A stretch of 64,000 nucleotides of DNA, taken from assembly GCA_945952225.1 (NCBI GenBank), contig CAMFHP010000029.1:16662-80661 (forward strand), written 5' to 3'. The translations under genes and the position numbers were made by a program. This document shows, piece by piece, positions 18,631-27,800 of the stretch (position 1 is its first letter; every line of letters starts with the position of its first letter). A model generated the notes under the pieces. That model was not told the DNA's origin. It searched no databases and was given only the letters and a program-made list of their open reading frames with translations. This stretch comes from an uncultured Myxococcaceae bacterium (GTDB taxonomy: Bacteria; Myxococcota_A; Polyangia; Polyangiales; Ga0077539).

Positions 18631-20070
18631 TCAGCGCGCGCGCACGATCGCCGGAACGCCGCCGCGGGGGCGCAGCGTGGCGAAGTTGTCTTCGCGGATG
18701 GTCGTGTGCGGATCGATCTCGAACTGCCATCGACGCAGCAGGGTCGCGAGCACGATGGGGCCTTCCATCATCGCGAAGTGGAGGCCGATGCACACGCGGG
18801 GACCTGCGCTGAACGGGAGGTACGCCATGCGGTGGCGCGCGGCCTCGCGCTCGGGGAGCCAGCGGTCGGGGTCGAAGCGGTCGGGGTCGGGATACGCCTC
18901 GGCGCGGTAGTGCTGCGTGTACGCGCTCACGAACACCAGCGCGCGCGCAGGAAGGGTCGTGCCCGCGATCTCCACGGGCTCCAGCGTGCGCCGCGGAAAC
19001 ATCATGATCGGCGGATACAACCGCATCGCCTCGCGGAACACGCGCGTGCAGAACGCGAGGCGCTCGGGCTCCCACGCGGTGATCGGTCCGTCGCCGAACG
19101 CGTCGGCCTCGGCCCGCGCGCGGGCGAGCAGCGCGGGGTTGCGCGCGAGGAGATAGAACGACCACGCGAGCGCCGTCGCGGTGGTCTCGTGGCCCGCGAC
19201 GAAGAGGGTCACGGCCTCGTTGCGCACCTGACGATCGCTCATGGGCTCGCCGCTTCCGTCGGGGTCGCGGGCGGTGAGCAGACGGGTGAGCAGGTCGTCG
19301 CGGGTGAGTCCCTGACGGCGGCGCTCGTCGATCATCGCGGTGATGCGCTCGTCGAGCACACGCACCGCCTCACGGAGCTTCGCATCGCGCACACCGGGGA
19401 GCAGAAAGGGCGACGAGAAGCGCGCGTGGGCCGAGAGCAGGAGGTCGCGGAGGCGTCCTTCGGTGCGGGTTGCGAGGGAGGCCGTGGCGTCGAGCGCGAG
19501 CACGTGGGCGACGAGCTGCGGGTCGGCGAGATGTTCGTTGACCCACTGAAGGCAGGTGGTGAGCGCGGCCCCGAGCGCGTCGGCCTCGTCGAAGGTGTCG
19601 GCGTCGAAGAGGGCTTTTCCCACCACCGACATCGCAATGCGCGTGGTGACGTGCGACACGTCGATGCGCGCGCCGGGCGTCATCTCGTCGGCAGCACGCG
19701 CGGCCACGGCGCGCATCGTGTCGGCATAGCGGTGCATGGGCGCAGGCTGAAAGAGCGGCGAGAGCAGCCGACGCTGCGAACGCCAGAGCGCGCCCTCGCT
19801 GGTGAAGAGCCCTTCGCCCGCGAGGTCGTGGAGCAGCACGCGCAGACCGGGAGACTTCTCAAAACTCTTCGCCTTCGCGACGAGCACCTCGTGGGCGGCC
19901 TCGGGCGTACACGGGAAATACACCGGCAGGTGCAGGATGCGTCCCCGCACGAGCGGCGCCGTCTGCGAAGCGAGCGCGCGTTGAAAGGCGAGACGCTCCG
20001 AGGTGGCGAGTCCGAAGCTCCCGAGGAGGTCGACATCGGGCATGCGCGGCAGGTCGGCGATCGTGGGCAT
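18631..20070 (-). CDS. Cytochrome P450
   Basis: 479-residue heme monooxygenase. The heme-binding loop is PFSAGPRVCIG with thiolate ligand Cys427. The I-helix oxygen-activation motif is FVAGHETTATA, the ExxR motif is REAMRLYP, and a PERF-like segment (DPDRFDPDRWLPERE) precedes the heme loop. Length and motifs fit the CYP102/CYP4-like bacterial class rather than short actinobacterial P450s. ATG 20070 was chosen because the 42 residues upstream in frame are Arg/Pro-rich. No ferredoxin or reductase lies next to it, so electrons must come from elsewhere; the substrate (fatty acid or secondary metabolite) is unknown. Confidence 0.95.
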   Translation of the reverse strand: MPTIADLPRMPDVDLLGSFGLATSERLAFQRALASQTAPLVRGRILHLPVYFPCTPEAAHEVLVAKAKSFEKSPGLRVLLHDLAGEGLFTSEGALWRSQRRLLSPLFQPAPMHRYADTMRAVAARAADEMTPGARIDVSHVTTRIAMSVVGKALFDADTFDEADALGAALTTCLQWVNEHLADPQLVAHVLALDATASLATRTEGRLRDLLLSAHARFSSPFLLPGVRDAKLREAVRVLDERITAMIDERRRQGLTRDDLLTRLLTARDPDGSGEPMSDRQVRNEAVTLFVAGHETTATALAWSFYLLARNPALLARARAEADAFGDGPITAWEPERLAFCTRVFREAMRLYPPIMMFPRRTLEPVEIAGTTLPARALVFVSAYTQHYRAEAYPDPDRFDPDRWLPEREAARHRMAYLPFSAGPRVCIGLHFAMMEGPIVLATLLRRWQFEIDPHTTIREDNFATLRPRGGVPAIVRAR

Positions 20071-20229
20071 GGCGGTGCGCGAGCGTACGCGGCCCGCGCG
20101 GCGTGGGCTGCGGCAAAGCTTGCGGCGCGGAGGTGCGGGCGGGCGGGGAGAGACGCGGCAGATCGAAGCGGTCGACGTGCCGCGAAGATCTGCCACGGCG
20201 TGTTCACGTCCCTCGTGCGAGCGCGCGTC

Positions 20230-21471
20230 TCAACGCGGCAGCGCCATCCGATGGAGCCCGGCCGGTGGCGCGTTGCCGCCCATGAGAACGGGCGGGCCGC
20301 ACACGAAGTAGACGTCATCGCCCAGCAGCGTCGGCGACAGGACCTGATGCGCCCCGGTCAGCAGGGGATACTCCTCGCGCCGATCGAGGCGGTAGCCATA
20401 GACCTCGGCGCCACCGCGCGGATCAAGCCGGTTGGGCGCAGCGTTGTGGCGGAAGTCTGCCCACACGATCCAATCACCACGCACCACGGGACCGTACTGG
20501 AGCACCGGGCGCTCGGGCGGGTCGTGGGTGATGCGCACGGGAACCCGATCACGCAGGTCCATGAAGTAGACCTCCGGGTTGTCGGGGCTCCAGTCGTCGT
20601 GCCCGGGGTTGTCGCGTTGGTCCATCCAGACCAGATGGTCGCCCGACACCCACGGATCCCACTGCGCGGCGGCGTCGTGGGTCAGATTCTCCAGGGCGTC
20701 GGTGCTCGCGGTGTACATCCACAGGTCGCGCCCCGAGACGAAGACCAGCCGATCGCCGTCGGCCTGAAGGTGGTAGGGCAGCCCCACGATCGACGCGGGG
20801 AGCGGGTGGGGACGCTCACCGCGCGGACCCGACACGTAGAGGGTCGGAGGAGCGCCCGAGCCTTCGTGAACCCACGCGACCAGCCTCTCGGTGACCGTGA
20901 GCTCACCGATCCCCATCCCCGAGGCCGGGTACTCCGGCGTGCCAGCCGGTGCCGACCAGACCACGCGACCCGGCCCATCCACCCGGTCGAAGCGAACGAT
21001 CGCGCGGCGCCTGTCACGATCGACCGCAACCGCGTAGAGGCCATCGCGACTGCATCGCACGTAGCCGCCTGCTTCGGTCTGACCAAGGCCCAGGACGAGC
21101 GACACGTCGAGCGTTGGACTCAGGCGAAAGACCTCGCCCCCCACCGAATTGATGAACAGGTAATCCTGAAACTGGCACAGGCCCGTCGCGCCGTTGGAAT
21201 ACCACCAGTTCGTCAGCGGCGTCGCACCGCCACACCGTTCGGGAAGGGTGGTCCCATGCGGCATGTTGGGGAGCCGCCACGTTCCGTCCGCCCAGGGAGG
21301 AGGTGGACCCGTGTCGATCGGAACGTCCGTCGCGCGTTCGTCGGCCGCATCGTTCCACGGGCCCTCGTCGGGCGCCGCGTCCAGACACCCGCCCGGCGTC
21401 GCGCACGATGGCGCGGGCGTCGACACGCGGTGGCACCCTCCCAACAGCAGCACCAGGAGCAGCGCCCGCAC
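20230..21471 (-). CDS. Lipoprotein with TolB-like propeller repeats
   Basis: About 413 residues. VRALLLVLLLGGC is a lipobox-type signal, so the product is probably a lipoprotein; GTG 21471 gives a very short signal peptide and ATG 21543 a long one, and neither has a strong ribosome binding site. The mature part shows repeated strands with DGLYAVAVDRDRR, DRLVFVSGRDLWMY, DHLVWMDQRDN and DWIVWADFRHN, the pattern of TolB/WD40-like propeller blades. Codons with A or T in the third position are more frequent than in neighbours (TTGGAATACC, ATCGAAG), which may point to acquisition. Role unknown; polysaccharide or protein binding is typical for such propellers. Confidence 0.7.
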   Translation of the reverse strand: MRALLLVLLLGGCHRVSTPAPSCATPGGCLDAAPDEGPWNDAADERATDVPIDTGPPPPWADGTWRLPNMPHGTTLPERCGGATPLTNWWYSNGATGLCQFQDYLFINSVGGEVFRLSPTLDVSLVLGLGQTEAGGYVRCSRDGLYAVAVDRDRRRAIVRFDRVDGPGRVVWSAPAGTPEYPASGMGIGELTVTERLVAWVHEGSGAPPTLYVSGPRGERPHPLPASIVGLPYHLQADGDRLVFVSGRDLWMYTASTDALENLTHDAAAQWDPWVSGDHLVWMDQRDNPGHDDWSPDNPEVYFMDLRDRVPVRITHDPPERPVLQYGPVVRGDWIVWADFRHNAAPNRLDPRGGAEVYGYRLDRREEYPLLTGAHQVLSPTLLGDDVYFVCGPPVLMGGNAPPAGLHRMALPR

Positions 21472-21733
21472 GAAGCCGTCGCTCTGGCGCGCACCGGCCG
21501 CGATGTGGTCGACGAACGACGCCGACGCCGCGCCATCGCGCATGGTGACCATCCCGAGGTCGCGGTTCCACGTCGTGCCCACGTACGCGCCAGCGTAGAC
21601 CCGCGCGCGGTGGCGGTCATCGAAGGGCCGTCGTCAAACCCGCTGCGACGTTCCTTTCGTCGGGGGCGCCCGACGCGCCGACGATCGACCTACGGACGGC
21701 CCATGGTGCAGGGTGTCGGGTGCGCAGGTCGAC

Positions 21734-21875
21734 CCTGGCAGAGGCCACCGTCAAGCGTGGCAGAGGCCACCCTCAACCGTGGCAGAGGCCACCCTCAACC
21801 GTGGCAGAGGCCACCCTCAACCATGGCAGAGGCCACCCTCAACCATGGCAGAGGCCACCCTCGACCATGGCAAGA
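21734..21875. repeat. 22-bp tandem array of small hairpins
   Basis: Six full copies plus a partial one with an exact 22-bp period (TGGCAGAGG beginning at 21736, 21758, 21780, 21802, 21824, 21846, then 21868). Each unit contains GTGGC-AGAG-GCCAC or the CATGG variant, a small stem-loop. The array is the main content of the 572-bp gap between the propeller lipoprotein and the gene at 22044. The copies do not alternate with unique spacers, so this is not a CRISPR array. Confidence 0.92.
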
Positions 21876-22043
21876 GGGACGGTCTGTACCGACGGGGTTG
21901 AGGAACGGCGCGCACGAGGCCCCGAATTCGGCCGTGTGTGCCTCATGCTTTTGTGCGGACCACCGTTGAGCTTCTTGTCGCAGCGAGCGGGCGCCCGTCG
22001 GGCGTACGGCTGCGTCGCACAACCCACACAACGGGGGACGATC

Positions 22044-22652
22044 ATGAGCACGGCACGCGCGCTGAAGGGCGCTTCGTCGACGCAGTCCGACGAGGCACGG
22101 AACAACACCCGCGACGGCGAGAACGACAACGCCGCCCCGGCGCAGGCGCTCACCGACGCGGTGAGCACGAACAGGAAGCTCCCCATCACCGACGTGTCGC
22201 GTGTGCCGAAGGTGCCTGCGGGCTATCGGCCCACGGACCCGCAGACGCGCTCGCCGCGCGGTCGCCTGTCCGAGTCGCAGCTGCACCTCGCGATGCTCGC
22301 CGGACGACAGATCCTCGAACGCCGCGACCACTGGCGCGCCGACCTCGGAGACCTCGCCCCGGACCTCTCACCACTCCCCGCTGTGCTCGACGACCTCGAA
22401 GCGTGCGACGCCACGGTGCGCGCCCTCCGCGCCCTGCTCGCGTACCACGAGGAGCGCCTCGACCTCGCGCGCTGCGACCTCAACACGCTGCTCCGCGCCA
22501 CGCACGACGAGTACGCGCACCGCGCGCCGCAGATGCCCCAGCTCGATCGCCACTACAGCCACCTCGCGGACCTCGTCGGCTCCATCGGTGAGAACGTCGT
22601 GCAGGGCATCCGACGCGCGCGACGTACGAAGAAGGCGCCTGTCACGGGCTGA
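22044..22652 (+). CDS. Hypothetical protein, helical
   Basis: 202 residues from ATG 22044, which follows GGGGGA at 22033-22038. The N-terminal 60 residues are polar and probably disordered (many Asn, Thr, Asp, Gln); the rest is helical with LHLAMLAGRQILERRDHW, and a His/Tyr-containing HYSHLADLVGSIGENVVQGI near the end. The tail is basic (RRARRTKKAPVTG). The last codons (from about 22629) belong to the repeat family described downstream. No domain is recognised. An in-frame upstream extension through the hairpin array was rejected. Confidence 0.65.
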   Translation: MSTARALKGASSTQSDEARNNTRDGENDNAAPAQALTDAVSTNRKLPITDVSRVPKVPAGYRPTDPQTRSPRGRLSESQLHLAMLAGRQILERRDHWRADLGDLAPDLSPLPAVLDDLEACDATVRALRALLAYHEERLDLARCDLNTLLRATHDEYAHRAPQMPQLDRHYSHLADLVGSIGENVVQGIRRARRTKKAPVTG

Positions 22653-23030
22653 GTTCATCCTCCGAAGCCCCTTCTCCCGAGAGGGAGAAGGGGAAGCCTT
22701 CAATGAAGACGTTTCTCTCCCGACAAGTGCGAGTCCCGTAAGGGACTTTCGCCTACCTGCGGGTGAATTCATTCATCCGCAGCAAGCGAGGCCCATCCGC
22801 ACGATCTCATCACCGCCAGCGCGCGTGCTCCCGGTGAATGAATTCACCGGCAGCAAAGGGAAAGTCCCTGACGGGACTCTCGATGTTGTGTCGCCTTCGC
22901 GGCGCGATGCTCGGGTGTGGTTCCGATCGTGCGAAGGGGCCCCGCGTGCTTCCGGTCCATGAAGCGCGAGCCCCGTGAGGGGCTTTCGCCTACCTGCGGG
23001 TGAATTCATTCACCCGCTGCAAGCGGACCC
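22629..23030. repeat. Composite repeat block B
   Basis: Begins inside the end of the preceding gene (CGAAGAAGGCGCCTGTC, about 22629) and continues with the CCCCTTCTCCC/GGGAGAAGGGG hairpin (22668-22693), a CTTCAATGAAG hairpin, a forward module (22731-22788), a single 36-bp-type unit (about 22790-22826), a reverse module (22831-22880) and a forward module (22968-23026). Compensating changes are visible: AGTCCC/GGGACT in one copy is GCCCC/GGGGC in the last, and CCGGTGAA becomes CGGGTGAA with its partner changed too. That suggests selection on structure. Confidence 0.85.
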
Positions 23031-23556
23031 GTTCGCATGCTCAGCACGCGGGACGTGAGCACGATCGGACACACACCCGGTCGGGGCGAAGGGGGGACCT
23101 CGTTCGCGCGGCTGCCGAACCGACCTCGCGGACACAGGAGAGTCGCGTGCATCGGTTCCGGAGCCACGTCGCGAGGAGGGTGCAGACCCATGCGAGGCTC
23201 CCGAACCCACGCATCGATGGGTGGGATGGTCCCGACACCGGTTCGGGAGCTGCACCGCGACGAGGGGGGTGTCACCTGCTTCGGTCCCGGAGTCACGTCG
23301 TCGACGGTGGAGAGTCCGCGCGGTCGGTTCGGAAGCGACGACAGGTGGACTTCGTGTGCGTGCGCAGCGTTCCTCGCATCGCGAGCCGCGGTGCAGCGTG
23401 AAGGCGGCCTCTGGGCGCTGCCTCTTCACCGCGCCCGCATCACGCCGTCGCGCGTCACGAGACGGCGGAGCAGGGTGCAATCGATCGGGACACGGCGAGG
23501 GACGTCGCTGCACCCGTCGCAACGTCGAGCGACCACGAGGACGAGCGAGGTCCGCG
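23031..23556. other. Intergenic stretch without supported gene
   Basis: No ORF here has a believable protein. The only structure noticed is a loosely repeated GTTCCGGAGCCACGTCG-like string (about 23155 and 23281, with a weaker third match near 23330), spaced roughly 125 bp. Base composition is somewhat less GC-rich than the surrounding genes. Confidence 0.5.
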
Positions 23557-23838
23557 TCAGGGCGGGACGAGAAAACGGCATCTCGGAGCGGCGTCGGAGG
23601 CATCCGCCAGACAGAGCTCGCCGACGCGACATGCCGGCCCGGCGCCGCAGGTGCACGTCGTCGAGGACTCCACGCGCATGCAGTGATCGCCCTGCGCGCA
23701 TCGGTCGATGCCGCGCACGCAGCGCGCGAACGCGACGCCCCCGATACAGCCGCCGCCGCGACCGCCGGAGAGGGACTCACGGCCGAGCGGTGGCGGGAGA
23801 CGAGGTCCCGCGTCACGCCGTGATATCTCTGCTCGCAT
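23557..23838 (-). CDS. Small Cys-rich protein, uncertain
   Basis: 93 residues from ATG 23838 (103 from ATG 23868). The second half has eight Cys in an EGF-like spacing (ARCVRGIDRCAQGDHC, then TCTCGAGPACRVGELC), which resembles the Cys-rich modules of the lipoproteins in this window and is unlikely by chance. A Gly-rich segment precedes it, but there is no convincing signal peptide, so the N-terminus may be degraded. Divergent from the small lipoprotein at 23859. Could be a remnant of a larger lipoprotein gene. Confidence 0.4.
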   Translation of the reverse strand: MRAEISRRDAGPRLPPPLGRESLSGGRGGGCIGGVAFARCVRGIDRCAQGDHCMRVESSTTCTCGAGPACRVGELCLADASDAAPRCRFLVPP

Positions 23839-23858
23839 CCCGCCAACGAGGAGCTCGA

Positions 23859-24185
23859 ATGCGCCCATCGCGACTGCTTGCTCTGTTCGCGTCGATGACC
23901 GCCTGCGCGCGTCTCGTGTCCCCCTCCCCGAGTACGCTCGACGCCTCCGAGGAAGCCCAACACACGGTCGTGACGGACGCCGCGGTCGACGCGAACGTCG
24001 CCGACCAGGACGACGCATCCACGCCCTCCGAACGCGCCTACTGCTGGATCTCGGGGCCGCACAGCAGCCCGCCGGAGTCCGGTGCCTGGTGGATCTGTCC
24101 CGCGGGCACTCGCTGCGGTCGATCTCGCCCCGGGCAGGGCTGGAGCTGCTGCGCCGCCGACTCGCCCACCTGCCGAAGCGAGTAG
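23859..24185 (+). CDS. Small Cys-rich lipoprotein
   Basis: 108 residues from ATG 23859, five bases after GAGGAG (23848-23853). The signal peptide MRPSRLLALFASMTAC ends in a lipobox, followed by an Asp/Ala-rich linker (DAAVDANVADQDDAS) and a compact C-terminus with five Cys (YCWISG, WWICPAGTRC, WSCCAADSPTC). Probably an outer-membrane surface lipoprotein; no function assigned. Ends 42 bp before repeat block C. Confidence 0.65.
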   Translation: MRPSRLLALFASMTACARLVSPSPSTLDASEEAQHTVVTDAAVDANVADQDDASTPSERAYCWISGPHSSPPESGAWWICPAGTRCGRSRPGQGWSCCAADSPTCRSE

Positions 24186-24227
24186 CTTCCACATCGCCCA
24201 GGGCGCCGTAGGACCGCATCCCCCAAT

Positions 24228-24348
24228 CCCCTTCTCCCGAGAGGCAGAAGGGGAAGCCTTCAATGAAGGTGTTTCTCTCCCGACAAGCGCGAGTCCCGTA
24301 AGGGACTTTCCCCTCGCTGCCGGTGAATTTATTCACCGGCTGCAAGCG
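24228..24348. repeat. Composite repeat block C, first part
   Basis: Near-identical to 22668-22788: imperfect CCCCTTCTCCC hairpin, CTTCAATGAAG hairpin, then a forward palindromic module at 24291-24348. Only a few substitutions separate it from block B (for example GGAATTCA against GAATTTA in the loop), so duplication was recent or the copies are homogenised. Confidence 0.85.
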
Positions 24349-24511
24349 GGACCGGTCACACGATCTCACCTCCGCCAGCACGCGAGACCGCTCGCCCGCT
24401 CTCACCACCGGCTGAACGCGAGACCGTTCACACGATCTCACCACCGGCTGCACGCGGGACCATCCGCACGATCTCACCTCCGCCAGCACGCGAGACCATT
24501 CGCACGACCGG
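24349..24511. repeat. 36-bp tandem repeat, 4.5 copies
   Basis: Units start at 24349, 24385, 24421, 24457 and 24493 with an exact 36-bp period (RGACCNNTCNCACGATCTC at the start of most units). Units alternate between two endings, CCTCCGCCAGCACGCG and CCACCGGCTGMACGCG. A single unit is present in block B near 22790. No unique spacers are present. In one minus-strand frame it would encode a 12-residue repeat, but no gene with a start and signal supports that. Confidence 0.88.
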
Positions 24512-24527
24512 AACCACAACCCGCGCA

Positions 24528-24700
24528 ATGTGCGAAGAAGGCGCCTGTCGCGCGCTGAGCTCGTCTCCGAAACCCATCGCCCTCTCAGGAGAGGGGAAGC
24601 CTTCACTGAAGGTGTTTCCATCCCGACAAGCGCGCGGCCGGTGAATGAATTCACCGGCATGGAAGGGAAAGTCCCTGACGGGACTCGCGATCCTGGGTCG
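24528..24700. repeat. Composite repeat block C, second part
   Basis: Starts with TGCGAAGAAGGCGCCTGTC, matching the end of the gene at 22044-22652 including its stop-codon position, then a degenerate hairpin, a second CCTTCACTGAAGG hairpin and a reverse palindromic module (24638-24689). The remaining bases to 24850 show no gene. Confidence 0.8.
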
Positions 24701-24850
24701 CTCTCGCGGCGTGTGGTTCGTGGTGAACTTCCGACCCTTCGCGCGATCCCACCACCGCCCGAACGCGGGACCGATCGCACGATCGGAAACACAACCTGCG
24801 CTTCGTCGGTCGTCCGCTGCGGCCCGCTCGCCCTGCGATGACGTCTCCCC

Positions 24851-27800
24851 TCACCGGGGACGCCGGTGCCCGTGGTGTCCGCCGCGCTCGCGGTGACGTC
24901 GGCCGTGACGCCCTGCGGGCCCCGCAGCGGCCTCCGATGCCCTCGACGGGTCCATCGGGAGCACCGTGCCGGTCGCGGCCGCTCCAGCGCCCGTGGAGGC
25001 CGCGGACGGGGGCGCCCACGGGTGCGCGGCGAGCGAGGCGAGCGGCTCGGCCCGTGCGGCCCACGCGTCGAGCACGAGCTCGGCCCAGTCGTACTCGCCG
25101 TCGGTGGTGCTGCCCACGAGGCCCGTGAGCTGAAACCAGTCCGAGGCCTCGTCGAGGTGCCCCTCCGAGGCCGCGCGCAGTCCGAGGTAGTACGACACCT
25201 CCGTGCGGCGCTTCTCCGTCGTCGCGCGCGGCAGCACCTCCGAGGCCGGAACCTCGCCGAGCAGGTGGCGTGCGATCACCACGTAGTCGTCGGGATTCGC
25301 CGTGCGAAAGAACTCCGCGAGCGCGTCGCGGTGCGTGTGCGCGGGATCGTTGCGCAGCGCATCGGCCGCGCGCAGGAGCCACACGAAGGACGCGTCGTCG
25401 GGGTCGGTCGCGTCGACGACGGACCACATCACCTCGGGCGCGTCGTGGGCGTAGATGAACATCGAGAGCGGCGCGCGCAGCTCGGGCGCGACGGCGCTGC
25501 GGATCCACGCGAGGGCGGGCTCCACCCCCTGCGCCGCACGACGGTACGCGTACTGCTGCGACACGGCCGCGAGCTGGTCGAAGGGGTTGGTCAGGAGCGC
25601 GCTGTAGTTGATCGACGCATACGTCGCCGCCGCGAGGTCGTTGCGCGACGCCGACGCGAGCGCCCCGCTCACCGAGGCGAGGTTGTCGGGGTTCGGCACG
25701 TCGCGCGCGAGCGGTGCGAAGGCCGCCATCGTCGCCTCGACGCTCGCCGCACGGAACACCCGCGCGAAGGTGGTTCCGATCGGCGATGACCAGTCGGCGG
25801 GCGTGAGGAGTTCGAGCGATCCGACGAGGGCCTGCGAGGCGCCGTCCGGTGCGCCGCGCGTCCACAGCGCCTCGGCGACGAGCGCGATGGACTCCGCGTT
25901 GGGATAACGCTGCCGCATCGACTGCGCGAGCGCGTCGGCCTCGTCGTAGCGACGGAGCGCCAGCAACGCCCGCACGCCCTCTTCGAGCGAGCGCCCCACC
26001 ATCGACGCGAGGTCGGGCTGCACGAGCGCCCACGACGCCTCGGCGTGCCCCTGCGCGCGCAACACCGCGCCGAGCCTCGCGCGGGCGTGCATGGGACCGA
26101 GGCCCGCGTCGTGACCGTGCTCCGCGAGCCACGCGCGCAGCAGGGTCTCGGCCTCGCGGAGACCGTTGCGCGCCATGAGCTGCTCGACCCGCACGATGCG
26201 CGGATCGAGGTCGTCGGGCGCAGCGGTGAGCACGGCGGTCCATGCCGCGTTGACGGCTTCGCGTGGAGCGTGTCCGTCGGCGGCCTCCGCCGCGTCGCTG
26301 CGGGTGCGCGTGGAGAAGCTCGGGTCGTTCGCCATCGCGAGGAGCGCCGCCCCATCGCCGCGCGCCGCGTAGCACCACACCGTCGCCGCGGGACGTGCGT
26401 ACCGCGAGAGGCGCAGCGCGTCGTCGCATCCGTGCGCCGACCGCGGAACGTCATGGAGCGTCGCGCCGAGCTCCGTCGCGAGGAACGCACGGTGCGAGGG
26501 GCGTCCGTCGAGCTTCGCGGCGAGGTGTTCGAGGGCCGAGCGTCGCTGCGCATCGGACCCGATCGCGTGCACCAGGTCGGCGTACGTGCGGATCATCATC
26601 GCACCGCCGAGGCGCGTGTCGGCCCCGAGCTCGCGCACCAGCGTCTCGGGCGGCGCCGTGTTTCCGCTCACCGCCGCGAGGTTCTGCGCCCACATCGCGA
26701 AGTCGGTGTGCGCCGGAGGCGCCGCGTTGACCAGCGCGGTGGCGAGCTGCATCGCCGACGCAGGGCTCGACAGCACGTCGAGGCGAAACGCGAGGTCGTC
26801 GTGCAGGGCCGATCGCACGGCGGCAGCATCGCGCGCCGCGAGGAGCGCGCGGTCGGTGAAGCGTCCCCGCTCGGGGCGTCGTGCGGCGAGCGCATCGAGG
26901 CGCGTGAAGAGCGCGGCGTCTTCGGCGGCGGGCGCCTCGACGGAGGCCTCGTGTTCGAGCGCGGCGAGCACCCGCGACGCCTGCGTTCGCACGAAGGGCG
27001 CGTAGGCCTCGATGGGGTTCGCGCCCCAGGCCGCCGCTTCGAATCCCATCACGGCGACGGCGTGTGTGGACCCGGCGAGCTTCGCGTCGCGCCACGCGAA
27101 GGCCTCGACGCGCGCGCGCCGCTCGACGAGCCGTCGGAACCACAGGTAGCGCGCGGCCCCGGTCGCGTCGTCACGTTCCGCGAGCGCGCGCAGTCGGGCG
27201 TCCTCGCGCGTCACCCACCACCGCACGGGCGACGTGTCGGGCAGCGGCGCGGCGAGCTCGGCGGCCGCGCGGTCGTAGCCCATGTGGCGCGCGAGGAGCG
27301 CTTCGTACTCCGTGTCCGGTCGACCCGCGGCGCGGGCCCACGCGAGGGCCGCGAGGGCGCGCGCATCGAGCGCGTCGGTGCCGTCGAGGGTGTCGGGGGT
27401 CTCGATGGCGAGGGCCGTGAGGGCGCGGGCCGCGGCGGCCACCACGTCGGGCGTACGCGACCCCGAGGCCCACGCGGCGTCGAGGGCGAGCAGGGTGGTG
27501 AGCGTCGGGTGCGACGGGGTGAGCGTGGGCTGCGAGGCAGCCTCGGGCGCAGGCGCACCGGCACGGAGCGAGGTCGTCGCCTCGGCGGTCGCGGCGCGGG
27601 TGACGAGCGTGAGCAGGTCGTTGAAGTCCGCGGTCTCCGGAAGGGTTCCGACCTCGTGCCCGCCGAGGGTGACGGCCCAGTGTCCGTCGGCCCAGCGCAC
27701 GTCGGCGCTCTCCGTCGCGTCGTGCTGGAGCCGTCGCACGTCGGCCAGTGCGAGGAGCGCGCGTCGGTCGGGCTTCAACCGCACCCGCTGCGATAGCCAC

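Noticed and set aside
18631..20070. Biosynthetic gene cluster around the P450
   Set aside because: No synthase, ferredoxin or tailoring gene is adjacent; the P450 is isolated between repeats and a lipoprotein.
18706..21969. 1,087-codon open frame on the plus strand
   Set aside because: Antisense to the P450 and the propeller lipoprotein, and then reads through the 22-bp array. Composition is not protein-like.
21734..24511. CRISPR arrays
   Set aside because: The 22-bp and 36-bp repeats are contiguous with no unique spacers, and no cas gene is present.
22044..24700. Open frames within the repeat blocks (for example the minus frames with MNSPAGRRK)
   Set aside because: The same peptide arises wherever the palindromic module occurs, in both orientations; no independent gene evidence.
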